DNA from: Schleiferiaceae bacterium
Lineage (GTDB): Bacteria > Bacteroidota > Bacteroidia > Flavobacteriales > Schleiferiaceae
DNA length: 64,000 bases
NCBI GenBank assembly: GCA_028357285.1
Contig: JAOMWM010000002.1
Location: 1 to 64,000, forward strand
Direction of reading: 5' to 3'
Within the stretch, counting starts at the first letter, position 1; each line of letters starts with the position of its first letter. Made by a program: the position numbers and the translations under genes. The notes beneath the pieces are model-generated. The model did not search any database. It saw nothing but the letters and a program-made list of their open reading frames with translations, and was not told the origin of the DNA. Below are positions 7,717 to 19,926 of the stretch, in pieces.

Positions 7717-9513
7717 ATGAAAAACATCCGTAATTTCTGTATCATCGCGCACATTGACCACGGTAAGTCAACGTTAGCGGACCGCCTATTAGACGCGACT
7801 TCATCTGTAACTGATCGCGAAAAGCAAGACCAGCTGCTAGACAACATGGATCTAGAACGCGAACGCGGGATTACCATAAAATCCCACGCGGTTCAGATGT
7901 ACCATGAAATAGACGGTGAAAAGTATACAATCAACCTCATCGATACCCCGGGACATGTCGACTTCTCTTATGAAGTTTCCAGGTCTATTGCGGCCTGTGA
8001 AGGTGCCTTACTTATTGTAGATGCCGCGCAAGGAATTCAAGCGCAAACCATCTCTAACCTTTACCTGGCGCTCGAGCACGATTTAGAGATCATTCCTATT
8101 CTGAATAAAATCGATCTGCCTAGCGCAAATCCGGAAGAAATTGGCGACCAGATCATCGACCTTATCGGCTGTAAACGAGAAGATATTTTATTAGCTTCAG
8201 CGAAGACGGGAAAGGGTGTTCCTGAAATTCTAGATGCTATTATAGAGCGCGTGCCGGCCCCAGTTGGTGATCCAGATGGACCGTTGCAAGCCCTTATATT
8301 TGACAGTCACTATAACCCATTCCGTGGAATTGAAGCCATTTTCAAAGTGGTCAATGGTTCCATTAAAAAAGGGGAACGCGTTAAATTCATGTCCACAGGC
8401 AAGCAATACGATGCGGACGAAATTGGCGTGAATTTAATTAAGCAATTCCCAACGAAAGAGATCAAAACCGGCGATGTTGGCTATATAATTTCAGGCATTA
8501 AAGAAGCTAAGGAAGTCAAGGTAGGTGATACCATTACTTCTGTTGAGCGACCTGCTGTCAAGGGTATTGAAGGATTCGAAGAAGTAAAACCCATGGTGTT
8601 CGCGGGTATTTACCCAGTGGAAACCGAAGAATTCGAAGAGCTTCGTTCATCCCTCGAAAAACTTCAGCTTAACGACGCATCTTTGACATTCGAGGCGGAA
8701 ACCTCTGTAGCATTAGGCTTTGGATTCCGTTGTGGATTCTTAGGAATGCTCCATATGGAAATTATACAGGAACGACTCGAACGTGAATTCGACATGACAG
8801 TAATCACGACCGTTCCTAACGTAAGTTATAAGTCGTATTTAAAGAGCGACCCTGACCGAACCGTTTGGGTACAAAATCCTACTGATTTCCCTGACCCAAC
8901 GCAAATGGAACGCATGGAGGAACCGTTCATACGTGCGCAAATCATTACGAGTGCGGACTTTGTAGGACCGGTAATGAATCTTTGTATAGGCAAGCGCGGA
9001 ATATTGACGAATCAAACGTATTTGACCAGCGACCGTGTCGAGCTCAGCTTCGACATGCCATTAGCAGAAATCGTTTTTGACTTCTACGACAGATTAAAAA
9101 CTATCTCAAAAGGCTATGCCTCGTTTGACTACCACCCGATCGGCTACAGAGAAAGTCATTTGGTTAAAGTTGATGTGATGCTCAACGGCGATGCTATTGA
9201 TGCTTTAAGTGCACTGATACACAAAGACAATGCTTACGAAATCGGGAAGAAGATGTGTTTAAAGTTGAAAGAGCTCATCCCGCGTCAGCAGTTTATGATT
9301 GCGATTCAAGCAGGAATCGGAAATAAAATCATTGCACGTGAAACTTTGAGCGCCTTGCGTAAAGACGTTACTGCTAAGTGTTATGGTGGTGATATTTCGC
9401 GAAAACGCAAACTCCTTGAAAAGCAAAAAGCAGGTAAGAAGCGTATGCGTCAGCTGGGCAATGTGGAGATTCCGCAAAGCGCCTTTTTAGCAGTTCTTAA
9501 ACTGAATGACTAG
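7717..9513 (+). CDS. lepA: Elongation factor 4 (back-translocating GTPase)
   Basis: A ribosome-associated translational GTPase of 598 residues, the normal LepA length. The P-loop is AHIDHGKST (residues 11-19), followed by the switch [10 protein letters not shown] and the NKIDLPSA guanine-specificity motif; the LepA-specific C-terminal domain is intact and ends with the basic [19 protein letters not shown] stretch. It acts on stalled or misplaced ribosomes, mainly under stress. It has no close operon partner apart from the GyrI-like gene 16 bp downstream. Confidence 0.97.
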   Translation: MKNIRNFCIIAHIDHGKSTLADRLLDATSSVTDREKQDQLLDNMDLERERGITIKSHAVQMYHEIDGEKYTINLIDTPGHVDFSYEVSRSIAACEGALLIVDAAQGIQAQTISNLYLALEHDLEIIPILNKIDLPSANPEEIGDQIIDLIGCKREDILLASAKTGKGVPEILDAIIERVPAPVGDPDGPLQALIFDSHYNPFRGIEAIFKVVNGSIKKGERVKFMSTGKQYDADEIGVNLIKQFPTKEIKTGDVGYIISGIKEAKEVKVGDTITSVERPAVKGIEGFEEVKPMVFAGIYPVETEEFEELRSSLEKLQLNDASLTFEAETSVALGFGFRCGFLGMLHMEIIQERLEREFDMTVITTVPNVSYKSYLKSDPDRTVWVQNPTDFPDPTQMERMEEPFIRAQIITSADFVGPVMNLCIGKRGILTNQTYLTSDRVELSFDMPLAEIVFDFYDRLKTISKGYASFDYHPIGYRESHLVKVDVMLNGDAIDALSALIHKDNAYEIGKKMCLKLKELIPRQQFMIAIQAGIGNKIIARETLSALRKDVTAKCYGGDISRKRKLLEKQKAGKKRMRQLGNVEIPQSAFLAVLKLND

Positions 9514-9529
9514 TAGGTAACTCGAGGGC

Positions 9530-10000
9530 ATGATTGAACCCACTATTTTGAATTTTGAAGGTGCTGTGCTTTGCGGAGCCTCTGAACCAATGTCGCTTCA
9601 AACATTTACTCCATGGACCCTATGGCCCCGTGTGATGCCGCGTTTAAGTCAAATTAGTAATAGAACGAGTCCGGATCTCATTTCTTTAAGGTACTTCGAT
9701 GGCATTCCCGTGTTTGGACCAGAAGCGAACCCAGCCTTTACCTATTGGGGAGGTGTGGAAGTAGCAGCGCCAAATAAGGGTTTTGAGCACTTAGAAATTC
9801 CTGCGGGTACCTATGCCGTATTCCACTACAAAGGTCTTTCTAGTGACTCTACGATATGGCGCTACATCTACAGTCAATGGCTACCTAATAGCGAATGGGC
9901 GCTTGACGACCGACCACACTTTGAACGACTAGGTTCAAAATACAAGAACGACGACCCTACCTCGGAAGAGGATATTTACATCCCCATTCATCCGAAATAA
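9530..10000 (+). CDS. GyrI-like effector-binding domain protein
   Basis: A 156-residue stand-alone GyrI-like/AraC effector-binding (SOUL-related) domain. The recognisable parts are FTYWGGVEV, the LEIPAGTYAVFHYKG strand with the conserved 'P.G.YA.F...G' pattern, and a C-terminal YIPI strand. Family members bind small hydrophobic ligands or inhibit gyrase; which applies here is not visible. There is no DNA-binding domain attached. It lies 16 bp after lepA and ends just before a bidirectional terminator shared with the convergent sdh operon. Confidence 0.75.
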   Translation: MIEPTILNFEGAVLCGASEPMSLQTFTPWTLWPRVMPRLSQISNRTSPDLISLRYFDGIPVFGPEANPAFTYWGGVEVAAPNKGFEHLEIPAGTYAVFHYKGLSSDSTIWRYIYSQWLPNSEWALDDRPHFERLGSKYKNDDPTSEEDIYIPIHPK

Positions 10001-10025
10001 AAAACCCCGTCCATTAAGGACAGGG
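9999..10025 (-). terminator. Rho-independent terminator of the sdh operon
   Basis: Read leftward, the stem CCCTGTCC / GGACGGGG (8 bp including one G-U, 5-nt loop) is followed by six Ts at 10004-9999. On the plus strand the same stem has a C-A mismatch and no long T run, so it serves the minus-strand sdhCAB operon best. Confidence 0.75.
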
Positions 10026-10065
10026 CTTTATTCTGATCACACGCTATTAAAACGGACGTATGAAC

Positions 10066-10818
10066 TTATTTGTTACTGCTCAACGAGGCGAAGAGATAAT
10101 CGCGATTCATGCGTGCAATGTTTTCTAACGAAATGCCTTTAGGACACTCTACTTCACATGCACCGGTGTTCGTACAGTTACCAAAACCTTCCAAATCCAT
10201 TTGGTGAACCATGTTCAATACACGCTCTTTGGCTTCTGGTTGGCCTTGAGGCAAAAGAGAGAACTGGCTGATTTTCGCTGAAGCAAAAAGCATGGCCGAG
10301 GAATTCTTACATGTGGCAACACATGCACCACATCCGATACAAGTTGCAGCATCAAAAGCTTTATCTGCGTTCTGCTTTGGTACTGGAATAGCATTCGCAT
10401 CAATCGTATTGCCTGATGTATTTACACTGATGTATCCGCCTGCGCGTTGAATGCGATCAAAAGATGAACGGTCTACCATCAAATCTTTGATAATAGGAAA
10501 TGCCTTTGCACGGAACGGCTCGATATAGATGGTGTCCCCACTTTTAAACTCACGCATATGCAATTGGCAGGTCGTGACCTTACGGCCTGGACCGTGCGCT
10601 TCACCATTGATGAACAGCGAACACATGCCGCAGATCCCTTCACGACAATCGTGGTCGAAAACTACCGGCTCAATACCTTCGTTAATCAATTGATCATTCA
10701 GGTAATCCAACATTTCAAGAAAGCTCATGTCTTCCTCAACCCCGGAGATGGGGTATGTTTTCATCTCGCCCTTTTCTTGAGGGCCGTTTTGTCTCCAGAT
10801 TTTTAACGTTAAATCCAT
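10066..10818 (-). CDS. sdhB: Succinate dehydrogenase/fumarate reductase iron-sulfur subunit
   Basis: The electron-transfer subunit linking the flavoprotein to the membrane quinone site. All cluster ligands are present: [2Fe-2S] Cys 58, 63, 66 and 84 ([10 protein letters not shown] and VTTC), then the two ferredoxin-like sets [11 protein letters not shown] (Cys 160-170) and [12 protein letters not shown] (Cys 215, 221, 225) for the [4Fe-4S] and [3Fe-4S] clusters. At 250 residues it matches the Bacteroidota b558-type enzyme. It is the last gene of sdhCAB, 8 bp after sdhA, and is followed by a terminator. Direction of catalysis (succinate oxidation or fumarate reduction) is not decided by sequence; I favour succinate oxidation in an aerobe. 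Confidence 0.95.
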   Translation of the reverse strand: MDLTLKIWRQNGPQEKGEMKTYPISGVEEDMSFLEMLDYLNDQLINEGIEPVVFDHDCREGICGMCSLFINGEAHGPGRKVTTCQLHMREFKSGDTIYIEPFRAKAFPIIKDLMVDRSSFDRIQRAGGYISVNTSGNTIDANAIPVPKQNADKAFDAATCIGCGACVATCKNSSAMLFASAKISQFSLLPQGQPEAKERVLNMVHQMDLEGFGNCTNTGACEVECPKGISLENIARMNRDYLFASLSSNK

Positions 10819-10826
10819 AGGTCCTA

Positions 10827-12827
10827 TTATTTGTAAGAACGCGTCTTTAATTCGACATTCTCGAAAGTCAATTCTTCTTTGTGCAGATTAGCTTCTGCAG
10901 GAATTCCTGTGAACTCCCATGCACTTACAAAGGCGAAATTTTCATCATCACGAAGGGCTTCTCCTTCTGCGCTTTGGTATTCCTCACGGAAGTGACCACC
11001 ACAACTCTCATTGCGCTCGAGCGCATCTTTTGCCATAAGCTCGCCCAATTCAATAAGATCGGCTACACGACCCGCTTTATCAAGCTCCGGATTCATTCCG
11101 TTTGCTGCGCCCAATACACGAACATCTGCATAGAATTCTTCGCGTAATGCTTGTATATCAGCAATGGCTTGTTTCAATCCTTTCTCACTACGAGCCATAC
11201 CCACTTCATTCCACATGATCTTTCCAAGACGCTTGTGGAAGAAATCTACGGACTTCGTACCGTTGTTATTGATGAACTTTTCGGTGCGCTCACGAACCGC
11301 TTGTTCAGCAGCTTCAAATTCCGGGCTATCCGTTGAGATTCTTCCCGTACGAATGTCCGTACTTAAGAATTCTCCTACGGTGTAAGGAGCCACGAAGTAA
11401 CCGTCAGCAAGACCCTGCATCAAAGCTGATGCCCCTAGGCGGTTCGCGCCATGGTCAGAGAAATTTGCCTCACCTAATGCAAAACAACCGGGTACAGTGG
11501 TCATTAAATTATAGTCGACCCAAAGACCCCCCATGGTGTAATGCACCGCTGGATAGATCATCATCGGCTCCTTATATGGATTAGATGCTGTAATCTTCTC
11601 ATACATCTGGAATAGGTTACCGTATTTCGCTTCAACAACCTTCTCACCTAAGGCTTTAACCTCAACATCAGAAGGATTTTTCAAGCCTTTAACGTGGGCT
11701 TCTTCTCCACCGTAGCGCATAATAGCAGCCGCAAAATCCAGATAAACTGCCTCTCCGGTTTTATTAATTCCATATCCTGCATCACAACGTTCTTTTGCCG
11801 CTCTAGACGCAACATCACGAGGAACAAGGTTACCAAAGGCCGGGTAGCGACGCTCTAGGTAGTAATCTCTATGTTCTTCTGCAATGTCGTTCGGGTGAAG
11901 TTTACCACTACGGATCGCTTCAGCATCCTCTTTCTTTGCAGGAACCCAAATACGGCCATCGTTACGTAACGATTCCGACATGAGTGTTAATTTACTTTGG
12001 TTCTCACCACTTACTGGAATACAAGTAGGGTGTATTTGAGTGAAACATGGATTCGCCATATAAGCCCCTTTGCGGTGCGCTTTCCATGCTGCGGTAACGT
12101 TCGAACCCATTGCATTTGTTGATAGGAAGAATACGTTTCCATATCCACCTGTACACAACAATACAGCGTGTGCGCTGTGACGTTCAAACTCGCCAGTAAC
12201 CAGGTTTTTCGCGATAATTCCGCGAGCCTTGCCATCCACAACTACCAATTCTTGCATTTCATGACGGGCGTACATTTTCACGCGGCCCTTAGCGATTTGG
12301 CGGTTAAGGGCAGAATATGCGCCAAGCAATAGTTGTTGACCTGTTTGACCTTTGGCGTAGAACGTACGGCTAACCTGAACACCACCGAACGAACGGTTAT
12401 CCAGTAAGCCACCATAATCACGGGCGAAAGGAACGCCTTGAGCCACACACTGGTCAATGATATTACGACTAACCTCCGCCAAACGGTGAACATTACCTTC
12501 TCTTGAACGGTAATCACCCCCTTTAATGGTGTCGTAAAACAAACGGTGTACAGAATCTCCGTCGTTTTGATAATTCTTCGCCGCATTAATTCCTCCTTGT
12601 GCTGCAATCGAGTGTGCACGGCGGGGAGAATCCTGAAAACAGAATGCCTTCACATTGTATCCCATCTCTGCTAAGGATGCAGCAGCTGAAGAACCTGCAA
12701 GACCTGTTCCTACAACGATGATATCTAACTGTCGCTTATTCGCGGGTGATACTAATGGGATCTCACCTTTATGCTTCGTCCACTTATCGGCTAATACGCC
12801 TTCTGGAACTTTAGAATCTAATGCCAT
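10827..12827 (-). CDS. sdhA: Succinate dehydrogenase/fumarate reductase flavoprotein subunit
   Basis: The 666-residue catalytic subunit that interconverts succinate and fumarate. The dinucleotide fold opens with [19 protein letters not shown], and [10 protein letters not shown] carries the His (about 72) that binds FAD covalently. I place the start at the ATG at 12827, giving [10 protein letters not shown]..., which is the N-terminus usual for Bacteroidota SdhA; an in-frame start 20 codons further up at 12887 would run back into sdhC. With this start the gap to the sdhC stop is 10 bp. Middle gene of sdhCAB. Confidence 0.95.
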   Translation of the reverse strand: MALDSKVPEGVLADKWTKHKGEIPLVSPANKRQLDIIVVGTGLAGSSAAASLAEMGYNVKAFCFQDSPRRAHSIAAQGGINAAKNYQNDGDSVHRLFYDTIKGGDYRSREGNVHRLAEVSRNIIDQCVAQGVPFARDYGGLLDNRSFGGVQVSRTFYAKGQTGQQLLLGAYSALNRQIAKGRVKMYARHEMQELVVVDGKARGIIAKNLVTGEFERHSAHAVLLCTGGYGNVFFLSTNAMGSNVTAAWKAHRKGAYMANPCFTQIHPTCIPVSGENQSKLTLMSESLRNDGRIWVPAKKEDAEAIRSGKLHPNDIAEEHRDYYLERRYPAFGNLVPRDVASRAAKERCDAGYGINKTGEAVYLDFAAAIMRYGGEEAHVKGLKNPSDVEVKALGEKVVEAKYGNLFQMYEKITASNPYKEPMMIYPAVHYTMGGLWVDYNLMTTVPGCFALGEANFSDHGANRLGASALMQGLADGYFVAPYTVGEFLSTDIRTGRISTDSPEFEAAEQAVRERTEKFINNNGTKSVDFFHKRLGKIMWNEVGMARSEKGLKQAIADIQALREEFYADVRVLGAANGMNPELDKAGRVADLIELGELMAKDALERNESCGGHFREEYQSAEGEALRDDENFAFVSAWEFTGIPAEANLHKEELTFENVELKTRSYK

Positions 12828-12837
12828 ACTAAGTGAA

Positions 12838-13533
12838 TTATAAGTTTTGACCCGGTTGAACGACATATAGGAATACAGCCACTGCAACGAATCCTGCAGG
12901 GATCAACCAAGCCAATGCCGTCATGGTTTTTTTAATGATGGGGGTATATCTTGGATGATTAACTCCCAAAGTCTGAAAGGCACTCTGAGCGCCATGACTT
13001 AGGTGAAATGCCAGTCCTGTAATGGCCACTACGTAAAACGCCGCATACCACCACTGCTCAAAAGCTGTGACCGTCAAAGTCCAAAGGTCTTTATTTCCGT
13101 TAGCATCCAAACCCAACGCGCCATAGTGCATTTCATACCAAAAGCTTTTCATATGGACAACGATGAAGAACAATGTGAGTGTACCCAGAAGGGCCATCTT
13201 GCGAGATGCCCACGAGGCATTGGCCGATTGCTTTTCTTTTACATAACCCACTGGGCGTGCAGCGCGATTCTGAAGCGCAAGCATAATCCCATCAACAGTG
13301 TGCAAGAAAATAGCACCATAAGTAACGTATGAAAGTATCTTGACTACTGGAAAAGTCGTCATAAAGTGACCGTATTCATTGAAAGCTAACTTGCCTTCTT
13401 CGCCAGATACAAAAAGTTGAAGATTCCCTAATAAGTGGCCTACGAGGAATGAGCAAAGAAAAAGTCCGGATACTGCCATCCAGTACTTTCGTGCTAAAGA
13501 AGAGCCGAAAAGCCCTTTCGAAGTTGTTGCCAT
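12838..13533 (-). CDS. sdhC: Succinate dehydrogenase cytochrome b558 subunit
   Basis: A 231-residue integral membrane subunit with five hydrophobic segments that anchors SdhAB and binds haem b and quinone, as in the Wolinella/Bacillus/Bacteroidota single-anchor class. It begins [20 protein letters not shown]; His residues in VGHLLGN, FLHTVDG, VVHMKSF and FHLSHG are the likely haem ligands. I use the ATG at 13533; the open frame extends two codons further to a TTG. First gene of the operon. Upstream lies a TAAATTTG box and a CRP/FNR-like palindrome. Confidence 0.93.
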   Translation of the reverse strand: MATTSKGLFGSSLARKYWMAVSGLFLCSFLVGHLLGNLQLFVSGEEGKLAFNEYGHFMTTFPVVKILSYVTYGAIFLHTVDGIMLALQNRAARPVGYVKEKQSANASWASRKMALLGTLTLFFIVVHMKSFWYEMHYGALGLDANGNKDLWTLTVTAFEQWWYAAFYVVAITGLAFHLSHGAQSAFQTLGVNHPRYTPIIKKTMTALAWLIPAGFVAVAVFLYVVQPGQNL

Positions 13534-13570
13534 GAGCAATTTAAAGTTTAATAGCCTAATTTTGACTCAA

Positions 13571-13578
13571 CAAATTTA
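13571..13578 (-). promoter_or_regulatory. -7 box (TAAATTTG) of sdhCAB
   Basis: The minus strand reads TAAATTTG, matching TAnnTTTG, about 37 nt before the sdhC ATG. No clear -33 TTG is found at the right distance, which would fit a promoter that depends on an activator. Confidence 0.45.
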
Positions 13579-13605
13579 CATCACAGACTTTGGTTTATCT
13601 AAGAT

Positions 13606-13621
13606 TGTGATATAAATCACT
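13606..13621. promoter_or_regulatory. CRP/FNR-family-like operator between sdhC and pepP
   Basis: TGTGA-TATAAA-TCACT matches the CRP half-site pattern TGTGA-N6-TCACA at all but the last base, with a perfect inner dyad GTGAT-ATAA-ATCAC. Its centre is about 48 bp upstream of the start site expected from the sdhC -7 box. A second TGTGA half-site lies just upstream of that box on the minus strand. The regulator is not in this window. Confidence 0.45.
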
Positions 13622-13659
13622 CATAGAACTGTTCTAAATTAATATAGTTAATACCTATC

Positions 13660-14949
13660 ATGCGTTACCACAAACTCAACAGCTCCATTTTTATTGAAAA
13701 CCGCAAAAAATTTACAGCGCACCTAAAGTCTAATGCCTTAGCCATATTTACTTCGAACGATATGTACCCAACCTCTGCGGATGCACATTTACCGTTCAAA
13801 CAACACAGTGATATTTTATATCTAAGCGGTGCCGATCAAGAAGAAAGTATACTGGTTTTATTCCCCGATGCGCACAAGGAGCATCTTCGTGAAGTATTGT
13901 TTTTGAAGGAAACTAATGACCTAATTGCCGTTTGGGAGGGAGCCAAATACAGCAAAGAAGAAGCCTTTGAAATTAGCGGTATTAAAACGGTGTTCTGGTT
14001 GTCGGAATTTGAGCGCGTTTTTAACGAAATGGCGGTAAACGCGGAACGCATTTACATCAACGGAAACGAACACCTCCGTGCTCACGTGGAAACGGAGATG
14101 CGACAAGATCGAATGAATAAGTGGTTAACAGAACACTATCCAGGACATGAATATGAGCGCAGTCAACCCATCTTGCATCGTATTCGCGGGACGAAAAGTG
14201 AACATGAACTAGAGGTCATGCGAATTGCCGCCGAAGTCACGACAAAAGGGTACAAGCGTGTGCTGAAATTTTTAAAGCCAGGTGTTTGGGAATACGAACT
14301 GGAAGCTGAATTCATGCACGAATTCCTTACCAATCGCAGCCGAGGCTTCGCTTATACACCGATCATTGCAGCCGGTAATAACGCAAATGTCTTGCATTAC
14401 ATCGAAAACAATGATCAATGTAAAGACGGTGATTTAGTTTTATTCGACGTAGGCGCTGAATACGGTAACTACACTTGTGATGTCACGCGTTGTTTCCCGA
14501 TTAGCGGAAAATTCACGGCGCGTCAGAAAGAGGTTTATAATGCAGTGCTTAGGGTTCACGAAGGTGCAATAGCCTTACTTCGTCCCGGCACTATGCTCGA
14601 GGTTTTCCACAAAGAAGTTGGAGCTTTAATGACGAAAGAACTTCTAGGTTTGGGATTGATCTCAGCAGAAGACGTAGCCAACGAAGATCCAGCATGGCCC
14701 GCATATAAAAAGTACTTTATGCATGGAACCAGCCACTATTTAGGCATAGATGTACACGATTATGGGTTGTGGACCATCCCCGTGGAAGAAGGTATGGTAT
14801 TCACGGTAGAGCCGGGTATTTACATCCCCGAAGAAGGCTTAGGTATTCGGATTGAGGACGACATCGTCATTACCAAAGACGGACATGAAAATTTGACTCG
14901 TGTAATCCCGAAAACCGTGGAAGAAATCGAGGCATTTATGGCAGGCTGA
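13660..14949 (+). CDS. pepP: Xaa-Pro aminopeptidase (aminopeptidase P, M24B)
   Basis: A 429-residue cytosolic metallopeptidase that removes an N-terminal residue when proline follows. The N-terminal half is the AMP_N domain, and the C-terminal pita-bread domain carries the metal ligands: the two Asp in FDVGAEYGNYTCDVTR, His in HGTSHYLGIDVHD, and Glu in VEPGIY and RIEDDI. There is no signal peptide. The stop overlaps the ATG of the following hydrolase by one base (TGATG), so the two are translationally coupled. Confidence 0.94.
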   Translation: MRYHKLNSSIFIENRKKFTAHLKSNALAIFTSNDMYPTSADAHLPFKQHSDILYLSGADQEESILVLFPDAHKEHLREVLFLKETNDLIAVWEGAKYSKEEAFEISGIKTVFWLSEFERVFNEMAVNAERIYINGNEHLRAHVETEMRQDRMNKWLTEHYPGHEYERSQPILHRIRGTKSEHELEVMRIAAEVTTKGYKRVLKFLKPGVWEYELEAEFMHEFLTNRSRGFAYTPIIAAGNNANVLHYIENNDQCKDGDLVLFDVGAEYGNYTCDVTRCFPISGKFTARQKEVYNAVLRVHEGAIALLRPGTMLEVFHKEVGALMTKELLGLGLISAEDVANEDPAWPAYKKYFMHGTSHYLGIDVHDYGLWTIPVEEGMVFTVEPGIYIPEEGLGIRIEDDIVITKDGHENLTRVIPKTVEEIEAFMAG

Positions 14950-15776
14950 TGCCGTTTTTAGAGTATCACGGCGCTTCGCTCCACTACGAATTTCATTCTC
15001 GCGAATCCACAGCTCCCTCGCTCGTACTGGTCCACGGTTTTCTCGAGGACCTGCACATGTGGAAAGAATTGTTGCCACAGTGGACTGCTTTTGGGAGTGT
15101 ACTAACCATCGACTTGCCCGGACACGGAGCAACATCCTCCTTCGGATACGAACACTCCATGGCGTTCATGGCCGATGCGGTTCATGCCATTACAACACAC
15201 CTTAATCTGCAACCATTCCTGCTCTTAGGCCACAGCATGGGCGGCTATGTTGGTCTCGAATTTGCCGTGCATTATCCAGAACAATTGGTTGGATTAGGAC
15301 TGTTTTTCTCTACTCCGGAACCGGATTCAGAAGAACGGAGACTCATGCGAATACGTGCCGTTGAAATAGTGAAACAAAATAAAAACACCTTCATCCGCGC
15401 ATCCATCCCACAGCTTTTTGATGCAAAAACACGTGAAATCATTAAATCGGACATTGATGTGTTGATTGCACGGACACTAGAAATGGAAACGCAAGGGATT
15501 ATTGCGGCCATTTATGGTATGAAACAGCGCGAGGACCGCAGTCTTGTACTGTACCAACCGCCCGCACATTTGAAAGAACGAGGAATAGCCGTTTTTGCAG
15601 GCAGGCAGGACACCGTGATCCCCTTTGACCAAGTTCAACAATGGTGGAAAGCCCCTGGGATCACTTTTCGGTACGAATCGCCGTACGGTCATATGGGCCA
15701 TATGTCAGATAGAGGCGGCTGCGTTGCAGCCGTGCTTGAATGGTGGCAATCGCTCACGCGCGGCGGCGCGGCATAA
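14949..15776 (+). CDS. Alpha/beta hydrolase
   Basis: A 275-residue single-domain alpha/beta hydrolase. LVHGFLEDLHMW is the HG oxyanion motif, GHSMGG contains the nucleophile Ser (about 96), and YGHMGHMSD near the end supplies the catalytic His. It resembles the MenH/3-oxoadipate enol-lactonase-like group, but no residue fixes the substrate. It overlaps the pepP stop by one base and is followed by a strong terminator. Its cytosolic location is inferred from the absence of a signal peptide. Confidence 0.85.
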   Translation: MPFLEYHGASLHYEFHSRESTAPSLVLVHGFLEDLHMWKELLPQWTAFGSVLTIDLPGHGATSSFGYEHSMAFMADAVHAITTHLNLQPFLLLGHSMGGYVGLEFAVHYPEQLVGLGLFFSTPEPDSEERRLMRIRAVEIVKQNKNTFIRASIPQLFDAKTREIIKSDIDVLIARTLEMETQGIIAAIYGMKQREDRSLVLYQPPAHLKERGIAVFAGRQDTVIPFDQVQQWWKAPGITFRYESPYGHMGHMSDRGGCVAAVLEWWQSLTRGGAA

Positions 15777-15808
15777 AAAAGGGCGCCCGATGGGCGCCCT
15801 TTTTTTTC
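15775..15808. terminator. Bidirectional Rho-independent terminator
   Basis: Two copies of the self-complementary GGGCGCCC (15781-15788 and 15792-15799) flank the loop GAT. A6 precedes and T9 follows, so the hairpin terminates both the pepP-hydrolase unit and the convergent gdhA. Confidence 0.92.
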
Positions 15809-15830
15809 TTTATTCGTTTATTGCTTTCAC

Positions 15831-18312
<2,482 letters not shown>

Positions 18313-18403
18313 GCTCAGTTATTAACAGTTTGTGTATAAAAACTACTACCGTTATGCGAGGTAATAAAATAGAGTTGTCCACAACTTTCGCATATTTGTA
18401 GAG

Positions 18404-19345
18404 ATGCAGATTGAACAGTTAATCATACAAACCCTAAACGCCAAAAACCGCGTTCAAATTCCTGGTTGGGGTGCGTTTTATTTGGTGGAAAAAGAGGCCC
18501 GTTGGGATGCTGTAACTAATACGGCTTTTCCTCGTGGTAAGTATGTCGCATTCAATCCTGCCCGGTCGTCAAGTGAAAACACCCTTCTACCGAACGTAAT
18601 GCGAACACTTGGAGGATCTATGGATGTAGCCGAAAGTTGGATTCGAAGAAAGGTGAATCAATGGCAAACAACTTTAGACTCAGGAAGTGTCTTGATGTTG
18701 ACCGGTTTGGGATCCTTTCGCAAGAATGGGATGTTCCAGCCTGAGCGTGAAAATCAATTCGACCCAAACAGTTTCGGTTTCACCGCCGTGATGATGCACC
18801 GAATTAGTGAACCTAGTGCTTTAGAAAGCAAAGTAGTAGCTAGCTTAAAGATGGTGACCGAACAAAGAGAAAACGGTCTCGCTTCTTGGCGTAAAGCTGC
18901 AGTCGCGGCCGCCATTACTGCATTGATCAGCTTAGGTGTCTATCAAAGTGATATTACACCTCAAGCAATGGCAGGTTGGTTTACTCCGGCGCCCGCATCG
19001 CAAGAAGCGCTTGATGGCTTTGAAGCCGTCGAAACTGAAAGCCTACTACCTGTTGAAACTACAGTTGATATTGAGGTGTCATCGCCTGAAGAGCATACGC
19101 CTTCACTAAGCCCCGTAAAAACTGAAAGCAAACGCTACTATATTGTCGTTGGTTCCTTCAAAATGGAAAATAACGCACAGAATTTAGCGGAAGAGCTTCA
19201 AGGACAGGGTCATGAAGTGAAGATTTTACCGGGCTCTTTGAAGAAAGTTGGATTAGGCGGTTTCGAATCACGTGAGCAGGCTAAATCGGCACTAGCTGGA
19301 ATCAAAGCAGAAGTGAATTCGTACGCCTGGATATACGCCTACTAA
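18404..19345 (+). CDS. HU-like domain + transmembrane + SPOR domain protein
   Basis: A 313-residue protein with three parts. Residues 1-135 resemble the HU-like (CCDC81-type/HU-DNA binding) domain that Bacteroidota use in membrane proteins. A single hydrophobic segment lies at about 168-180 (AAVAAAITALISLGVYQ). After an acidic, Ser/Pro-rich linker, the last 75 residues are a SPOR domain (YYIVVGSFKMENNAQNLAEE), which binds denuded peptidoglycan at the division septum. The topology would put HU in the cytoplasm and SPOR in the periplasm, hinting at a link between nucleoid and septum; that link is inference. It is divergent from dprA. Confidence 0.8.
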   Translation: MQIEQLIIQTLNAKNRVQIPGWGAFYLVEKEARWDAVTNTAFPRGKYVAFNPARSSSENTLLPNVMRTLGGSMDVAESWIRRKVNQWQTTLDSGSVLMLTGLGSFRKNGMFQPERENQFDPNSFGFTAVMMHRISEPSALESKVVASLKMVTEQRENGLASWRKAAVAAAITALISLGVYQSDITPQAMAGWFTPAPASQEALDGFEAVETESLLPVETTVDIEVSSPEEHTPSLSPVKTESKRYYIVVGSFKMENNAQNLAEELQGQGHEVKILPGSLKKVGLGGFESREQAKSALAGIKAEVNSYAWIYAY

Positions 19346-19356
19346 TCTAAGGGCGA

Positions 19357-19364
19357 TACCTTTG
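19357..19364 (+). promoter_or_regulatory. -7 box (TACCTTTG) of the thioesterase gene
   Basis: TACCTTTG matches TAnnTTTG 19 nt before the ATG at 19384. No -33 TTG is apparent at the expected distance. Confidence 0.4.
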
Positions 19365-19383
19365 CGCAAGCAACACAAATATT

Positions 19384-19926
19384 ATGGAAGAATTAAGAAC
19401 GCCCAAGGACAGCCTTGCGGTCATGACGCAGATTGTATTACCTAATGATACAAACACGCTGAACAACCTTTTCGGGGGCCAATTATTAAGCTGGATGGAC
19501 CGCTGCTGTGCAATCGCGGCACACCGTCATTGCAAGCGACAGGTAGTTACTTCTACGATAAATAATGTTGCCTTCAAAAACCCTATACCCCACGGGGCCA
19601 TTGTTACCATTGAAGCGAAGGTTTCAAGGGCCTTTTCTTCTTCTATGGAGATCATAGCAGATGTTTATCTAGAGGAGCAACACCCAAACGGCAGCCGGAT
19701 TAAGGCTAATGAAGGAATTTTCACTTTTGTAGCTGTAGACCAGATAGGTAGCCCGATTAATGTACCGGCCATTCATCCTGAGACGGAGTTGGAGAAGGAG
19801 CGTTATGCGGCTGCTTTGCGTAGACGCCAATTGGCTTTAATCATAGCAGGAAAGATGGAGCCGAACGACGCAACTGAACTTAAAGCGTTGTTTTATCCTG
19901 AAGAATCGACCCAACAGCCGAAATAA
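19384..19926 (+). CDS. Acyl-CoA thioesterase, hotdog fold (YciA/BFIT type)
   Basis: A 180-residue hotdog thioesterase that hydrolyses acyl-CoA to free acid and CoA. NTLFGGQLLSWMDRCCAIAAHRH-like residues near 30-50 (LFGGQLLSWMD then AAHRH) hold the catalytic Asp and the long hotdog helix, and VAFKNPIPHGAIVTIEAKV is the next conserved strand. Chain-length preference is not visible. The last 47 bp overlap the 3' end of the convergent glycosyltransferase gene, which is unusual but both reading frames are convincing. Confidence 0.88.
   Translation: MEELRTPKDSLAVMTQIVLPNDTNTLNNLFGGQLLSWMDRCCAIAAHRHCKRQVVTSTINNVAFKNPIPHGAIVTIEAKVSRAFSSSMEIIADVYLEEQHPNGSRIKANEGIFTFVAVDQIGSPINVPAIHPETELEKERYAAALRRRQLALIIAGKMEPNDATELKALFYPEESTQQPK

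Noticed and set aside
12828-12887. 20-residue N-terminal extension of SdhA
   Set aside because: It would overlap the end of sdhC and is not found in the family.
13557-13564. TAATTTTG as pepP promoter
   Set aside because: It lies almost 100 nt upstream of the pepP start with no -33 partner; not convincing enough to list.
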